64,000 nt of DNA from Luteimicrobium album. GTDB lineage: Bacteria > Actinomycetota > Actinomycetes > Actinomycetales > Cellulomonadaceae. How positions within the stretch are numbered: position 1 is the stretch's first letter; each line of letters opens with the position of its first letter. The DNA lies in assembly GCF_030161555.1 (NCBI RefSeq), contig NZ_BSUK01000001.1, positions 558,001 through 622,000 of the forward strand. The letters are read 5' to 3'. The notes under the pieces are model-generated. The model saw only the letters and a list, made by a program, of their open reading frames with translations, was not told the origin of the DNA and did not search any database. This document shows, one piece after another, positions 27,029-36,243 of this stretch. A program made the translations under genes and the position numbers.

Positions 27029-27586
27029 ATGACCGCCACCGCTCTGCCCACCGGCGTCGTCCCCGGCACGTACGAGATCGACCCCGCCCACTCGTCCGCG
27101 AGCTTCACCGTCCGCCACGCCGGTATCTCCAAGGTCCGCGGCACCGTCGCGATCACGAGCGGCACGATCGTCGTCGGCGACAGCCTCGAATCCTCGACCG
27201 TCACCGCCGAGCTCGACGCGCGCTCCGTCACGACCGGTGACGCCACCCGCGACGGCCACCTCCAGAGCGCCGACTTCTTCACCGTCGAGAAGTTCCCGAC
27301 CTGGACGTTCACCAGCACGTCCGTCTCCGGCTCGGGCGACGAGTTCGTCGTGACCGGCGACCTCACGATCAACGGCGTGACCAAGTCGGTCGAGCTCGAG
27401 ACCGAGTTCACCGGTGCGGCCGTCGACGCGTTCGGCAACGAGCGCGTCGCCTTCGAGGCGAAGACCGAGATCTCCCGCAAGGAGTTCGACATCACGTGGA
27501 ACGCGGCCCTCGAGGCCGGCGGCGTGCTCGTCTCCGACAAGGTCAAGATCGAGCTCGACCTCTCGGCGATCGTCAAGAAGGACTGA
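27029..27586 (+). CDS. YceI-family protein
   Basis: 185 residues, lipocalin-like barrel of the YceI family. 'GTYEIDPAHSSASFTVRHAG', 'GTIVVGDSLESSTVTAELDA', 'DGHLQSADFFTVEKFPTWTF', 'LTINGVTKSVELETEF' and 'AKTEISRKEFDITWN' follow the family pattern. No signal peptide, so cytoplasmic; members bind long isoprenoid or amide lipids. Strong ribosome site (GAGGAG) at ATG 27029. Often regulated by an adjacent MarR protein, which is present here. Confidence 0.92.
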   Translation: MTATALPTGVVPGTYEIDPAHSSASFTVRHAGISKVRGTVAITSGTIVVGDSLESSTVTAELDARSVTTGDATRDGHLQSADFFTVEKFPTWTFTSTSVSGSGDEFVVTGDLTINGVTKSVELETEFTGAAVDAFGNERVAFEAKTEISRKEFDITWNAALEAGGVLVSDKVKIELDLSAIVKKD

Positions 27587-27607
27587 CCTCCTTCCGACCT
27601 CCCGCGA

Positions 27608-27661
27608 GCGGGTTGTCAGAACGTGGTGAGTCTCGACGCTCACCACGCCCTGACAGCCCGC
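27608..27661. terminator. bidirectional terminator hairpin
   Basis: GCGGGTTGTCAG-AA-CGTGGTGAG pairs with CTCACCACG-CC-CTGACAGCCCGC across an 8-base loop, with one internal mismatch and one wobble. It lies 22 bases after yceI and 17 bases from the end of the convergent glutaredoxin gene. Confidence 0.8.
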
Positions 27662-27677
27662 TTCGTCGTCCCCGGGC

Positions 27678-27973
27678 TCAGCGCACCGCGAGCGCCCGGC
27701 GCACCCGGTCGCCGTCGAGCCGCCAGTAACCCTGCCGGACGCCGTCGACCGTCACGACGGGCACGAGCTCGCCGTACTCCGCGCGCAGGGCCGGGTCCGT
27801 GTCCACGTCTCGCTCCACGAACCGCTCCCCCGCCTCGGCGCACGCCTGCCCGACGACGGCGCGCGCGTCCTCGCACAGGTGGCACGCCTCGCGCACGTAC
27901 AGGACGACGCGCGGCGAGGCGCCGCCGTCGGGCGCGACCGGGGGACGGCAGGAGCGGGTTCGGGGGACGTCAC
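27678..27973 (-). CDS. glutaredoxin-like (DUF836) protein (frame break)
   Basis: About 98 residues repaired. Thioredoxin-fold with redox motif 'LYVREACHLCEDARAVV' (C-H-L-C), 'FVERDVDTDPALRAEYGELV' and cis-Pro 'PVVTVDGVRQGYWRLD'. The N-terminus 'VTSPEPAPAVP' is in another frame; one G in the run at 27940-27944 joins them through 'VAPDGGASPRVVL'. It is typical of small actinobacterial glutaredoxins next to a HAD phosphatase gene, from which it is divergent. Partner and substrate unknown. Confidence 0.8.
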
Positions 27974-28072
27974 CACCCCAGCGTAGGTGGCCCGTGCAGG
28001 TGGTGTGCAGGACCTGCAGCGCCCCTGGCCGCTCGTCCGGAACGCCCAGGTGCCGCGCCTAGGGTTGGGGTC

Positions 28073-28912
28073 ATGTCGGACGACCGGAGCACCCAGCGCG
28101 CCACCCCCGCGCGCCCGGGGACGAGCGCCGGCACCACCGCGGACCCCTCGACGGTGGCCGCGTTCTTCGACGTCGACAACACGCTCGTGCGCGGAGCGAG
28201 CACGTTCCACCTGGCCCGCGCGCTCCACGCGCACGGCTTCTTCCGGGCCCGGGACATCGCTCGGTTCGCGGTGCACCAGGCGCGCTACGCCGTCTACGGG
28301 GAGAACACCCAGCACCTCGACAAGGTGCGGTCCAAGGCGCTCTGCCTCGTCGCAGGCCACTCGGTCCACGAGGTCTGCAGCATCGGCGAGCAGGTGTACG
28401 ACGACGTCCTCGCCCTCCGGATCTTCCCTGGCACGAAGGCGCTCCTCGAGGCGCACCTCGCGGCCGGCCACCAGGTGTGGCTCGTCACTGCGGCGCCCGT
28501 CGAGGTCGGCGGGCTGATCGCGCGCCGGCTCGGCGCGACGGGGGCCCTCGCGACCGTGCCCGAGCACGACGCCGACGGCGTGTACACGGGACGGCTCGAC
28601 GGCGAGCTCATGCACGGGGCCGCCAAGGCGCGGGCGGCCCGCGACCTCGCCGCGCGGACCGGGATCGACCTCGACCGCTCGTACGCGTACGGCGACTCCA
28701 TGAACGACGTCGACCTGCTGGGCACCGTCGGGCACCCGTGCGCCGTGAACGCGGAGCCGCGGCTGCGGCGTCTGGCCCGGGCGAACGGGTGGGACGTGCG
28801 CGAGTTCCGCCAGCCGACCCGCCGCGCCGCCCGGACGGGCGTCAAGGCCGGCGGCTGGGTCGCGGCCGGCTGGGCCGCCACGTCGCTGCTGCGCCGCGCC
28901 GCCCGCCGCTGA
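28073..28912 (+). CDS. HAD-IB family phosphatase
   Basis: 279 residues. Motif I 'AFFDVDNTLVRGASTFHLA' (nucleophile Asp and acid Asp), motif II 'VWLVTAAPVEVGG', motif III 'LMHGAAKARAARDLAA' (Lys), and motif IV 'YAYGDSMNDVDLLGTVG'. SerB/CicA-like HAD-IB enzymes of this type with an extended helical cap and a basic C-terminal helix occur widely in actinobacteria; the substrate is unknown (phosphoserine- or phospholipid-type). The C-terminal 'GGWVAAGWAATSLLRRAARR' may be membrane-associated. Confidence 0.87.
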   Translation: MSDDRSTQRATPARPGTSAGTTADPSTVAAFFDVDNTLVRGASTFHLARALHAHGFFRARDIARFAVHQARYAVYGENTQHLDKVRSKALCLVAGHSVHEVCSIGEQVYDDVLALRIFPGTKALLEAHLAAGHQVWLVTAAPVEVGGLIARRLGATGALATVPEHDADGVYTGRLDGELMHGAAKARAARDLAARTGIDLDRSYAYGDSMNDVDLLGTVGHPCAVNAEPRLRRLARANGWDVREFRQPTRRAARTGVKAGGWVAAGWAATSLLRRAARR

Positions 28913-28928
28913 CCCCCTGGACGCACGA

Positions 28929-28958
28929 AAGGGCCCGACCGCACGCGGCCGAGCCCTT
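28929..28958 (+). terminator. hairpin after the HAD gene
   Basis: AAGGGC pairs with GCCCTT, with an interrupted inner GC stem (CCGC/GCGG), 16 bases after the stop and followed by TCTCGCTC. A second GC hairpin (GCCCGGC-AG-GCCGGGC) lies just before 28990 and would serve the convergent bS22 gene. Confidence 0.65.
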
Positions 28959-28989
28959 CTCGCTCACGCCCGGCAGGCCGGGCGGGGCG

Positions 28990-29088
28990 TCACTTCTTGT
29001 TGCGACGCTGGTGGCGCGTCTTGCGAAGCAGCTTGCGGTGCTTCTTCTTCGCCATGCGCTTGCGGCGCTTCTTGATGACGGAGCCCAT
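28990..29088 (-). CDS. bS22-like ribosomal mini-protein (AURKAIP1/COX24 domain)
   Basis: 32 residues, almost entirely Lys/Arg: 'MGSVIKKRRKRMAKKKHRKL' followed by 'LRKTRHQRRNKK'. This is the conserved actinobacterial AURKAIP1/COX24-domain protein found at the subunit interface of mycobacterial ribosomes as bS22. Ribosome site GCGAGG precedes ATG 29088. Too small for most gene finders; the residue pattern is diagnostic. Confidence 0.93.
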   Translation of the reverse strand: MGSVIKKRRKRMAKKKHRKLLRKTRHQRRNKK

Positions 29089-29263
29089 GGGTCCTCGCAA
29101 TGATCGAAGGTTGTCTGATCGCCGCCTCGTCCACCATGTCCCCCTGGGCTGCGACATGACGGCGAGCTGACGAGCTGACGACGGCGGTCGAAGACGGTGG
29201 GACGAGACGAGACGAAGTCCGTGGGCCAGCCTACCGCGCCGACCACGCCCCGCCGAAACCGGG

Positions 29264-30530
29264 TCAGTCCAGGTAGGGGTCGAGGCCGAGGAGCGGGAAG
29301 ACCTCGCGACGGGTCGCGAGGATCGACCGGTCGAGGTCGTCGGCCGGGTCGTAGCCCTGTGACCAGGCACGGAACGTCACGGGGTGGTCGCCCATGCGGC
29401 GCGGCGGGTCCTCGCCCGCACCCTCCGCGACGTCGCGCCGCCACCCGTCCGGGAGGGGGTGTCCGGGTCGAGCGGGCGGTGCACGACCTCCGCCACGACG
29501 TTCGCCCAGGCCCGCGGCACCACGTCGATCACGGCGTACCCGCCGCCGCCGAGCGCGACCCACCTCCCGTCCGACAGCTCGTGCGCGAGCGCGTGCACCC
29601 GCTCGACGGCGATCCGCTGGGCGTCGACCCCGACGTGCAGGTCGGTCAACGGGTCCTGCGCGTGCGAGTCGCAGCCGTGCTGGCTGACGATCGCCTCGGG
29701 TGCGAACGCCCGCAGGACCGCAGGCACGACGGCGTCGAACGCACGCAGGAACCCCGCGCCGTCGGTGTGCCGCGGCAGGGCCACGTTGACGGCCGAGCCC
29801 TCGGCCCGGGGTCCGCCCGTGTCGGTCGGGAAGCCCGTGCCCGGGAAGAGCGACTGGCCGCTCTGGTGCACCGAGACCGTGAGGACGCGCGGGTCGTTCC
29901 AGAAGACGCTCTCGACGCCGTCCCCGTGGTGTGCGTCGACGTCCACGTACGCGACCCGGGTGGCGCCGTCGTCGAGGAGGCGGCGGACCGCGGCGGCCGC
30001 GTCGTTGTAGATGCAGAAGCCCGACGCCGCGTCTCGGCGCGCGTGGTGCATCCCGCCCGCGATGTTCACGGCGTGCTCGACCTCGCCCGCCCACACGGCG
30101 CCCGCGGCGAGGTACGACCCGTGGAAGATCCGCGCGGCGGCCTCGTGCATGCCCGGGAAGACCGGGTCGTCCTCGGTGCCGAGCCCGCGCAGCGGGTCCG
30201 TGGTGCCCTTCTCGGACGCGGACCGCACGGCCGCGACGTAGCGCTCGTCGTGCACGAGCTCGAGCTCGGCGTCACTCGCCGGCGCGGGGTCGGTGAGCTC
30301 GACGCCCGGCGCGTCGAGCAGCCCGAGCGACCGCACGAGGCTCATCGTGAGCTGCAGGCGCGACGGCGCCATCGGGTGTCCCGGACCGAAGTCGTAACCG
30401 AGCAGCTCGGGGCTCCAGACGACGAGCGACCGGTCCGCGAGCCCGTCGGCGGGGGCCCGACGGCGCCGTCGCCGACGGGGTCGGGGGCCGCGGTGTCGCG
30501 CGCGTCGAAGGGAACCGGCACGGGGATCAC
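29264..30530 (-). CDS. acuC: AcuC-like histone deacetylase family protein (two frame breaks)
   Basis: About 423 residues. Class I/II HDAC fold: 'LGYDFGPGHPMAPSRLQLT', active His pair in 'IAGGMHHARRDAASGFCIYN', metal-binding 'VAYVDVDAHHGDGVESVFW' (in part), 'QHGCDSHAQDPLTDLHVG', and the Tyr loop 'VALGGGGYAVIDVVPRAWA'. AcuC homologues deacetylate acetyl-CoA synthetase. The N- and C-terminal ends are in other frames, restored by one base in GGGGG runs at 30451-30455 and 29455-29459. GTG start 30530, divergent from trkH by 57 bp. Confidence 0.87.
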
Positions 30531-30587
30531 GCTAGTCTGCCGGGGCGGGCGCGGCGAAAAGCCCGGTCCGGCAGACGGAGGAGGGAC

Positions 30588-31963
30588 GTGGCCGAGGCCT
30601 TCAGCAGCCAGCTCGTGAGCGCGCGAGGCCTCGTCGACCGCCTCGCCCGGCGCTCCCCCGCGCGGCTGGCGGTCTCCTCCTTCGCGGGCGTCGTGGTGGT
30701 CTTCACCTTTCTCCTGCTCACCCCGTGGGCCACCCGGTCCGGGAAGGGCGCGTCGTTCGTCGACGCCCTGTTCACCGCGACGTCCGCGGTCTGCGTCACC
30801 GGGCTCACCGTCGTGCCGACGGGGACGTACTGGTCGGCGTTCGGGCAGGTCGTGATCCTCGTCGCGATCAAGGTCGGCGGCCTCGGCGTCATGACCCTCG
30901 CGTCGATCCTTGGGCTCGCCGTGTCCCGGCACCTCGGGCTCACGCAGCGCATGCTCGCCGCCACCGAGGTCAAGACCACCCGGCTCGGCGAGGTCGGCTC
31001 GCTCATCCGGGTCGTCATCATCACGTCGACGTCGCTCGAGCTGCTCGTCGCGCTGGCCCTGTTCCCCCGGTTCGTCGTGCTGCGCCAGACCGTCGGCGAG
31101 GCGGCGTGGCACTCCTGTTCTTCGGGATCTCCGCGTTCAACAACGCCGGCTTCGTCCCGACCGCGGAGGGGCTGAACTCGGCCGTCGGCGACTGGGCGCT
31201 GTGCATCCCGCTCATCATCGGCACCTTCATCGGGTCGCTCGGCTTCCCCGTGATCCTCAACATCATGCGCAACCGCAAGCGCCTCGACCGGCTCTCGCTG
31301 CACGCCAAGCTGACCCTGGTCACGGGTGCGGCGCTGGTCCTCTTCGGGGCCGTGATGTTCCTCGCGCTCGAGTGGACGAACCCGCACACGTTCGGCCCGC
31401 TCAACGTCGGCAACAAGGTCCTCGCGTCCGTGTTCCAGGGCATCATGCCGCGCTCGACCGGCTTCTCGACCGTCGACATCGGCCAGCTGCACGAGACGAG
31501 CTGGCTCATCTCGGACGCCCTCATGTTCGTCGGCGGCGGCAGCGCGTCGACGGCCGGCGGCATCAAGGTCACGACGCTCGCCGTGATGCTCCTCGCGATC
31601 GTCGCCGAGGCGCGCGGCGACCGGGACATCGAGGTCTTCCGACGGCGCATCCCGCCCGAGACGATCCGGCTCGCGATCGCCGTGACGTTCGTCGGTGCGA
31701 CGGCGGTGCTCGTCTCGAGCCTGCTGCTGCTGGAGATCACGGGGTGGAGCCTCGACGTCGTCCTGTACGAGGTGATCTCCGCGTTCGCGACGGTGGGGCT
31801 CTCGACGGGCGTCACGCCGCACCTGCCCGAGGCAGGCAAGTACGTGCTGGTCGTGTTGATGTTCGTCGGACGCACCGGGACGATGACCTTGGGCGCGGCG
31901 CTCGCGCTCCGCAGCCGCCGCCGCGTCATCCGGATGCCCGAGGAGAGGCCGATCATTGGTTGA
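30588..31963 (+). CDS. trkH: TrkH/KtrB-type potassium uptake membrane subunit (frame break)
   Basis: About 458 residues with four M1-P-M2 repeats. Selectivity-filter loops include 'ATSAVCVTGLTVV', 'GISAFNNAGFVP' and 'IMPRSTGFSTVDIGQL'; the fourth repeat has 'ISAFATVGLSTGVTP'. 'FVGGGSASTAGGIKVTTLAV' is the conserved region before the last repeat. GTG 30588 has a GGAGGAGG ribosome site. One C missing near 31114-31115 separates the first and later repeats. Stop overlaps the trkA start. Works with the RCK protein encoded next. Confidence 0.9.
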
Positions 31964-32671
31964 CAGCACCACCGCGAAGAGCGTGGACCCCGCGTCCGCG
32001 AGCTCCGGCCCCGCGCCGAGGGGCGTGCCGCCGGTGCGCTCGTGATCGGCCTCGGCCGGTTCGGGCAGTCGATCGCGACGTCGCTCGACCGGCTCGGCCA
32101 GGACGTCCTCGTCGCCGAGAAGAGCCCCGACCTCGTGGCGCAGTGGTCGGGCCGGCTCGCGCTCGTCGAGGCCGACGCGTCCAACCCCGAGGCGCTCGAG
32201 CAGATCGGGGCGCGCGACTTCTCGGTCGCGATCGTAGCCGTGGGGACGGCGCTCGAGGCGTCCGTCCTCATCACGGGCAACCTCGTCGACCTCGGGACCC
32301 CGCAGATCTGGGCCAAGGCCATCTCCGCGGAGCACGGACGCATCCTGCAGCGCATCGGCGCGCACCACGTCGTCTTCCCCGAGGCCGACGCCGGGAACCG
32401 GGTCGCACACCTGGTCTCCGGGAAGCTGCTCGACTACATCGAGGTCGAGGACGGCTTCACGATCGTGAAGATGCGGCCGCCGAAGGAGACGCACGGGTTC
32501 ACGCTCGAGCAGTCGAAGGTCCGGTCCAAGTACGGCGTGACGATCATCGGCGTGAAGTCGCCAGGCGTGGAGTTCCAGTACGCGACGCCCGAGACCCGGA
32601 TCTCCCCGACCGACCTGCTCATCGTGTCGGGCCCCGCCGAGCTGCTGGAGCGGTTCGGCGCACGTCCCTGA
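31956..32671 (+). CDS. trkA: TrkA/KtrA RCK potassium channel regulator (frame break)
   Basis: About 239 residues. RCK_N Rossmann domain 'ALVIGLGRFGQSIATSLDRL' with 'VLVAEKSPDLVAQW', 'LVEADASNPEALEQIGARDF' and 'VAVGTALEASVLITGNLVDL', then an RCK_C domain ending 'DLLIVSGPAELLERFGARP'. It gates TrkH by nucleotide binding. TTG start at 31956 overlaps the trkH stop. The N-terminal tail joins the Rossmann fold if one G is restored in the GGGG run at 32020-32023. The 3' end overlaps the convergent FUSC gene by 53 bp. Confidence 0.9.
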
Positions 32672-34886
32672 GGGTGTCAGGGACGTGCGGGGTGCGGCCG
32701 GGTTCGACCCCCGGGTCGCCGTCAGTCCCGACGAGCGGAGGGCCCGACAGCTCGTCGGGCGTCGTGAGGCGCCGCAGCAGGTCTTCGAGCCGCTCCACCC
32801 GCACGGCCCACGGAGCCTCGAGGACGGCGTCGCGTGGGACGACCCCGCTGGGGTCGGCGAGTGCCGCGAGAGCGCTCGCGAGCGTCGGGTTCGCGCTCTC
32901 GAGCGGGCGGACGTCCACAGCAAGAGCACGTGAGGTGCTGACGGCGGCGTCGACGAGGGCGAGCCGGCGCCTGACGTCGCGCGGGCGGCTCTCCCAGAGC
33001 GGGTAGCGCACGAGCGGCTCGGCGGCCAGCCTGAGGTGCCTGACCGCCGCGTCCGCTCCGAGCGTGCGTGCGTCGAGCTCGAGTGCCGTGGCTCCACCCG
33101 GTCCGCGTGCGTGGCGGGCAGCAACCGCGACGAGCTCGCGTAGCTCGTCCAGGACGCCTCGCTCCGCGAGGGCGACGGCGTCACGCGTGCTGACGGGCGC
33201 GACGACGAGCGCGACGACGACACCGATCGCGCCGCCGACGGCGGTCTCGACGAGTCGTGTCAGCAGGAGCGCGTCCGAGAACTCGCCGAGGATCCCGTAC
33301 AGCTGCGACACAATGATGGTGACGAAGAAGATCATGTAGGCGTAGGAGACCCGGACGAGGTAGAAGCCGCAGAAGATGCTCACGACGATGATCGCGAGGG
33401 ACCACCGGACGTCGCCGGTCGTGAGCATCGCGAGGCCGATGCCCGCGACGAGCCCGGCGAGCGTGCCAAGCACGCGGTTCGCCGACTTGCGCACCGTCTC
33501 GAACCGGGTTCCGGTGCCGGTGAAAGCGACGAAGGCCGCGATCACGGCCCAGTAGTAGCGCTCCGGGTTGACGAGCATGCCCGCGACGATGGCCAGGGCT
33601 CCGGCGAGCGTGACCTGGAGCGCCTGACGCGTCGTGAAACGCAGCCGCGACAGGCGGCGCCACAGGCGACCGCGGAGCTCCACGTCTCCCGCGACGGACG
33701 CAGGCCCCGGCAGGACACCGAGCGAGAGCGCGGCTGCGGGCTCGTAGGGCATATCGTCCGCGGCGGGCGCGCCCTGAGGTGGCGCGGAGATCTTCGTCAG
33801 CGCCGTGACTGCGGACACGAGCCTGGCCGCTGCCCGCTGCACGGCGTCCGGGGCTGCGACAGTGGCGTCGAGCAGCGCGCAGCCTGCCGTGGCGGTGTCC
33901 GATCCACTCGCGAAGTCGTCCAGGAGCGCGGCGGCGGCTCGGCGGGTCACGTGGTCCGCGGTGGCAAGCACAGCGGACGCGTCCGCGAGCCTGTCGAGGC
34001 CGACCTGCAGGTCGATGAGCCGACGCCGGAGTGCCGGCGCCGACCAGCCGTCGGGGAGCGCCGGGGAGTGGGCGGCCCAGCCGTCGCTCATGAGCACAGC
34101 CTCGTGGACGGCCGCCTGCAGGTCCAGGACGCGGCGGGCCGCGCGGTCGCGGTCGGCCCGGTCGGCGGCGGTGACGACGGCGGCGCAGGCGGCTCCCAGC
34201 CTCCGCGCGAGCGCTCGCAGGCTTCGTGCCACCCTCGCGAGAGTGCGGTGCGGGCTGGTGCGCAGCACGCTCACGCTGAGCCCGAGCACGACGACCGTCC
34301 CGACGAGGGTGCCGAGGAGCATCCGAGGCAGGTCGGAGAACGTGGCGTGGAGAAAGGAGGTGAAGAAGAATCCGACCCAGGCCATGAAGCCGTAGAAGAA
34401 GAACGCGAGCCCGAACCTGCGGACGTAGACGGCGAGGAACATGACCGCGACGAAGGTCGCGAGCGTGAGCAGGTGGTTGCCCGAGACGAGCACGCCCGCG
34501 AGGAAACCGACCCCCATCGCGACCGGGAAGAACGCGGCGGCACGGACGTTCCAGGCCACTTCGTGCCCTGCGAGGGCGTTCGAGCCCATCATCGCGACCA
34601 CGCTGCCGAGCAGCATGAGCACGGTCGCGCCCTGCGGACCAGCCCCGGTCCCCTCAGCGACGAGGTACTCCGCGATGAGCGCGACCGCGACGCAGACGGC
34701 ACCGGAGAGGCCCATCCGCAGTCGTGTGAGGCCCGGGTCCGATGCGACGAGAGCGTCGAGCCCGTGAGCGATGCGTCGCCGGATGACGCCTCCTTCGGGC
34801 AGTGGTGGGGTCGGCCCGCGTGCGTCGCGACGATGCGCGGCGTCCGCGCCAATATCGGTATCATACCGATAATCTGGCGACGTCAC
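32619..34886 (-). CDS. FUSC-family membrane transporter
   Basis: 755 residues, intact frame. Two FUSC/aromatic-acid-exporter-like membrane blocks of about six helices each (residues ~55-210 and ~425-570: 'ALQVTLAGALAIVAGMLVNP', 'YYWAVIAAFVAFTGTGTRFE', 'LTRLVETAVGGAIGVVVALV'), each followed by a helical cytoplasmic domain. Related proteins export aromatic or lipophilic acids. Divergent from a MarR gene. The annotated GTG at 34886 places the first 15 codons over a perfect MarR-type palindrome with no ribosome site, so translation may be leaderless or begin further in. The substrate is unknown. Confidence 0.82.
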   Translation of the reverse strand: MTSPDYRYDTDIGADAAHRRDARGPTPPLPEGGVIRRRIAHGLDALVASDPGLTRLRMGLSGAVCVAVALIAEYLVAEGTGAGPQGATVLMLLGSVVAMMGSNALAGHEVAWNVRAAAFFPVAMGVGFLAGVLVSGNHLLTLATFVAVMFLAVYVRRFGLAFFFYGFMAWVGFFFTSFLHATFSDLPRMLLGTLVGTVVVLGLSVSVLRTSPHRTLARVARSLRALARRLGAACAAVVTAADRADRDRAARRVLDLQAAVHEAVLMSDGWAAHSPALPDGWSAPALRRRLIDLQVGLDRLADASAVLATADHVTRRAAAALLDDFASGSDTATAGCALLDATVAAPDAVQRAAARLVSAVTALTKISAPPQGAPAADDMPYEPAAALSLGVLPGPASVAGDVELRGRLWRRLSRLRFTTRQALQVTLAGALAIVAGMLVNPERYYWAVIAAFVAFTGTGTRFETVRKSANRVLGTLAGLVAGIGLAMLTTGDVRWSLAIIVVSIFCGFYLVRVSYAYMIFFVTIIVSQLYGILGEFSDALLLTRLVETAVGGAIGVVVALVVAPVSTRDAVALAERGVLDELRELVAVAARHARGPGGATALELDARTLGADAAVRHLRLAAEPLVRYPLWESRPRDVRRRLALVDAAVSTSRALAVDVRPLESANPTLASALAALADPSGVVPRDAVLEAPWAVRVERLEDLLRRLTTPDELSGPPLVGTDGDPGVEPGRTPHVPDTLRDVRRTAPAARRGPTR
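34853..34871. promoter_or_regulatory. 19-bp MarR-type palindrome
   Basis: TATCGGTA-TCA-TACCGATA is a perfect 8-bp inverted repeat in a locally AT-rich patch, 38 bp upstream of the MarR start and at the extreme 5' end of the FUSC frame. It very probably is the shared operator of the divergent pair. Confidence 0.7.
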
Positions 34887-34909
34887 CGTTCAGCCGGGAG
34901 GATCGGTCC

Positions 34910-35440
34910 ATGGCAGGGGTGCAGGAGAGTCGAACCGTCGGCACCGGGCCCGCGCTCGCCGACGATGGCGGGCCGATCGGTGTGATCGACGTCCAGCTCG
35001 CCGTCACAGCCCGCAACACCGAGCTCCTGCGCCGACGCGCGCGTGAGCCCGGCGAGCTCGACCGCGCGGCCTACCTGATCCTGCGGGCGCTCGGCCGCCT
35101 GTCCTCGGCGGACATCAACGAGCTTGCGACCGTCCTCGGCCTCGACGCCTCGACGGTGGGGCGACAGGTCGCGGCACTCGCCGACCAAGGCCTCGTGCGC
35201 CGCGAACCCGCGCCGGACGACCGGCGTCGCAGCGTCGTGTCCGCGACGGCCGACGGGCGCGACCGCGCGGCACTCACCAGCGCGCTGCGCCAGGGTCGGA
35301 CTCGCGAGCTCCTCGCCGGCTGGGACGACGAGAGCCTCGCAGAGTTCGCAGGCCTGCTCGCGCGCTACAACGCGGCGGTCGCTGCGCACTACATGACGGG
35401 CCTGCACCTCGACTCCACCGGGCCCGACGAGGCGGACTGA
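34910..35440 (+). CDS. MarR-family regulator of the FUSC transporter
   Basis: 176 residues. 'AAYLILRALGRLSSADINEL', 'ATVLGLDASTVGRQVAALAD' (recognition helix), 'QGLVRREPAPDDRRRSVVSA' (wing), with N- and C-terminal dimer helices. ATG 34910 has GGGAGG eight bases upstream. It is divergent from the FUSC gene and separated from it by a perfect palindrome, the classic layout of an autoregulated exporter repressor. The ligand is probably the exporter's substrate. Confidence 0.88.
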   Translation: MAGVQESRTVGTGPALADDGGPIGVIDVQLAVTARNTELLRRRAREPGELDRAAYLILRALGRLSSADINELATVLGLDASTVGRQVAALADQGLVRREPAPDDRRRSVVSATADGRDRAALTSALRQGRTRELLAGWDDESLAEFAGLLARYNAAVAAHYMTGLHLDSTGPDEAD

Positions 35441-35511
35441 GAGTCGGTGGGACTTCCGCAGCCGCTCACCGCCGCTGCGTGGCGTCACGCAGGTGCCCCG
35501 AGGAAGCCGCG

Positions 35512-36243
35512 CTACGCGGTCCGCCGGCGCAGCGTGAGGCCGCCGACGACGACGGCGCCCGCGAGGAACGCGACGATGACGGTGACGTCGCCGGCGACGT
35601 CGCCCAGGGACTTCCCGGCGGCGAGGCGCTGCATCGCGTCGACGCCGTAGGTCAGCGGGAACGCGCGGGAGATCCACTCGAGGACCGTCGGCATCTCGTC
35701 GCGCGGCATCAGCAGCCCGCACACGACGAGCTGCGGGAAGACGATCAGCGGCATCATCTGCACGGCCTGGAACTCGGTGCGCGCGACCGCGGAGGCGGCG
35801 AGCCCGAGCGCGGCGCCGAGGACGGCGTCGAGGACGGCGACGAGGACGACGGCGCCGAGCGAGCCGCGCACCTCCATGCCGCACACCCACACCGCGAACC
35901 CGGTCACGACGAGCGCCTGCACGACGGCGACCGCCCCGAACGCCAGTGCGTACCCGCCGACGAAGTCGCCCTTGCCGAGCGGCGACGCCATGAGCCGCTC
36001 GAGCGTCCCCGAGGTGCGCTCGCGCAGCGTCGCCACGCTCGTGACCAGGAACATCACGATGAGCGGGAACAGCGCGACGAGGATCGGCCCGAACTGGTCG
36101 AGCACGGGCGTGCCGTGGAACATCCAGGCGATCAGCCCGAGCAGCACGCACGGGAGCAGGACGATCAGGGCGATGGTCCGCGGGTCGTGGCGGAGCTGGG
36201 CGAGGACGCGCCGCGCGGTCGCAGCGGTGAGGGCCGGGGTCAT
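35512..36243 (-). CDS. ABC-2 type transporter permease
   Basis: 243 residues, six membrane helices of the ABC-2 fold. 'RTIALIVLLPCVLLGLIAWM', 'LVALFPLIVMFLVTSVATLR' with 'ERTSGTLERLMASPLGKGDF' (typical coupling-helix region), 'PLIVFPQLVVCGLLMPRDEM', 'FPLTYGVDAMQRLAAG'. Probably drug or lipid export. Its ATG overlaps the ATPase stop (ATGA). Third gene of a tetR-ATPase-permease operon. Confidence 0.88.
   Translation of the reverse strand: MTPALTAATARRVLAQLRHDPRTIALIVLLPCVLLGLIAWMFHGTPVLDQFGPILVALFPLIVMFLVTSVATLRERTSGTLERLMASPLGKGDFVGGYALAFGAVAVVQALVVTGFAVWVCGMEVRGSLGAVVLVAVLDAVLGAALGLAASAVARTEFQAVQMMPLIVFPQLVVCGLLMPRDEMPTVLEWISRAFPLTYGVDAMQRLAAGKSLGDVAGDVTVIVAFLAGAVVVGGLTLRRRTA

Noticed and set aside
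31110..31116. Programmed frameshifting in trkH (and similar breaks elsewhere)
   Set aside because: No slippery heptamer or downstream structure; breaks of the same type occur in many unrelated genes, pointing to sequence error.
32619..32671. Possible error in the overlapping ends of trkA and the FUSC gene
   Set aside because: Both frames keep plausible family ends; 20-50 bp convergent overlaps are common in this window.
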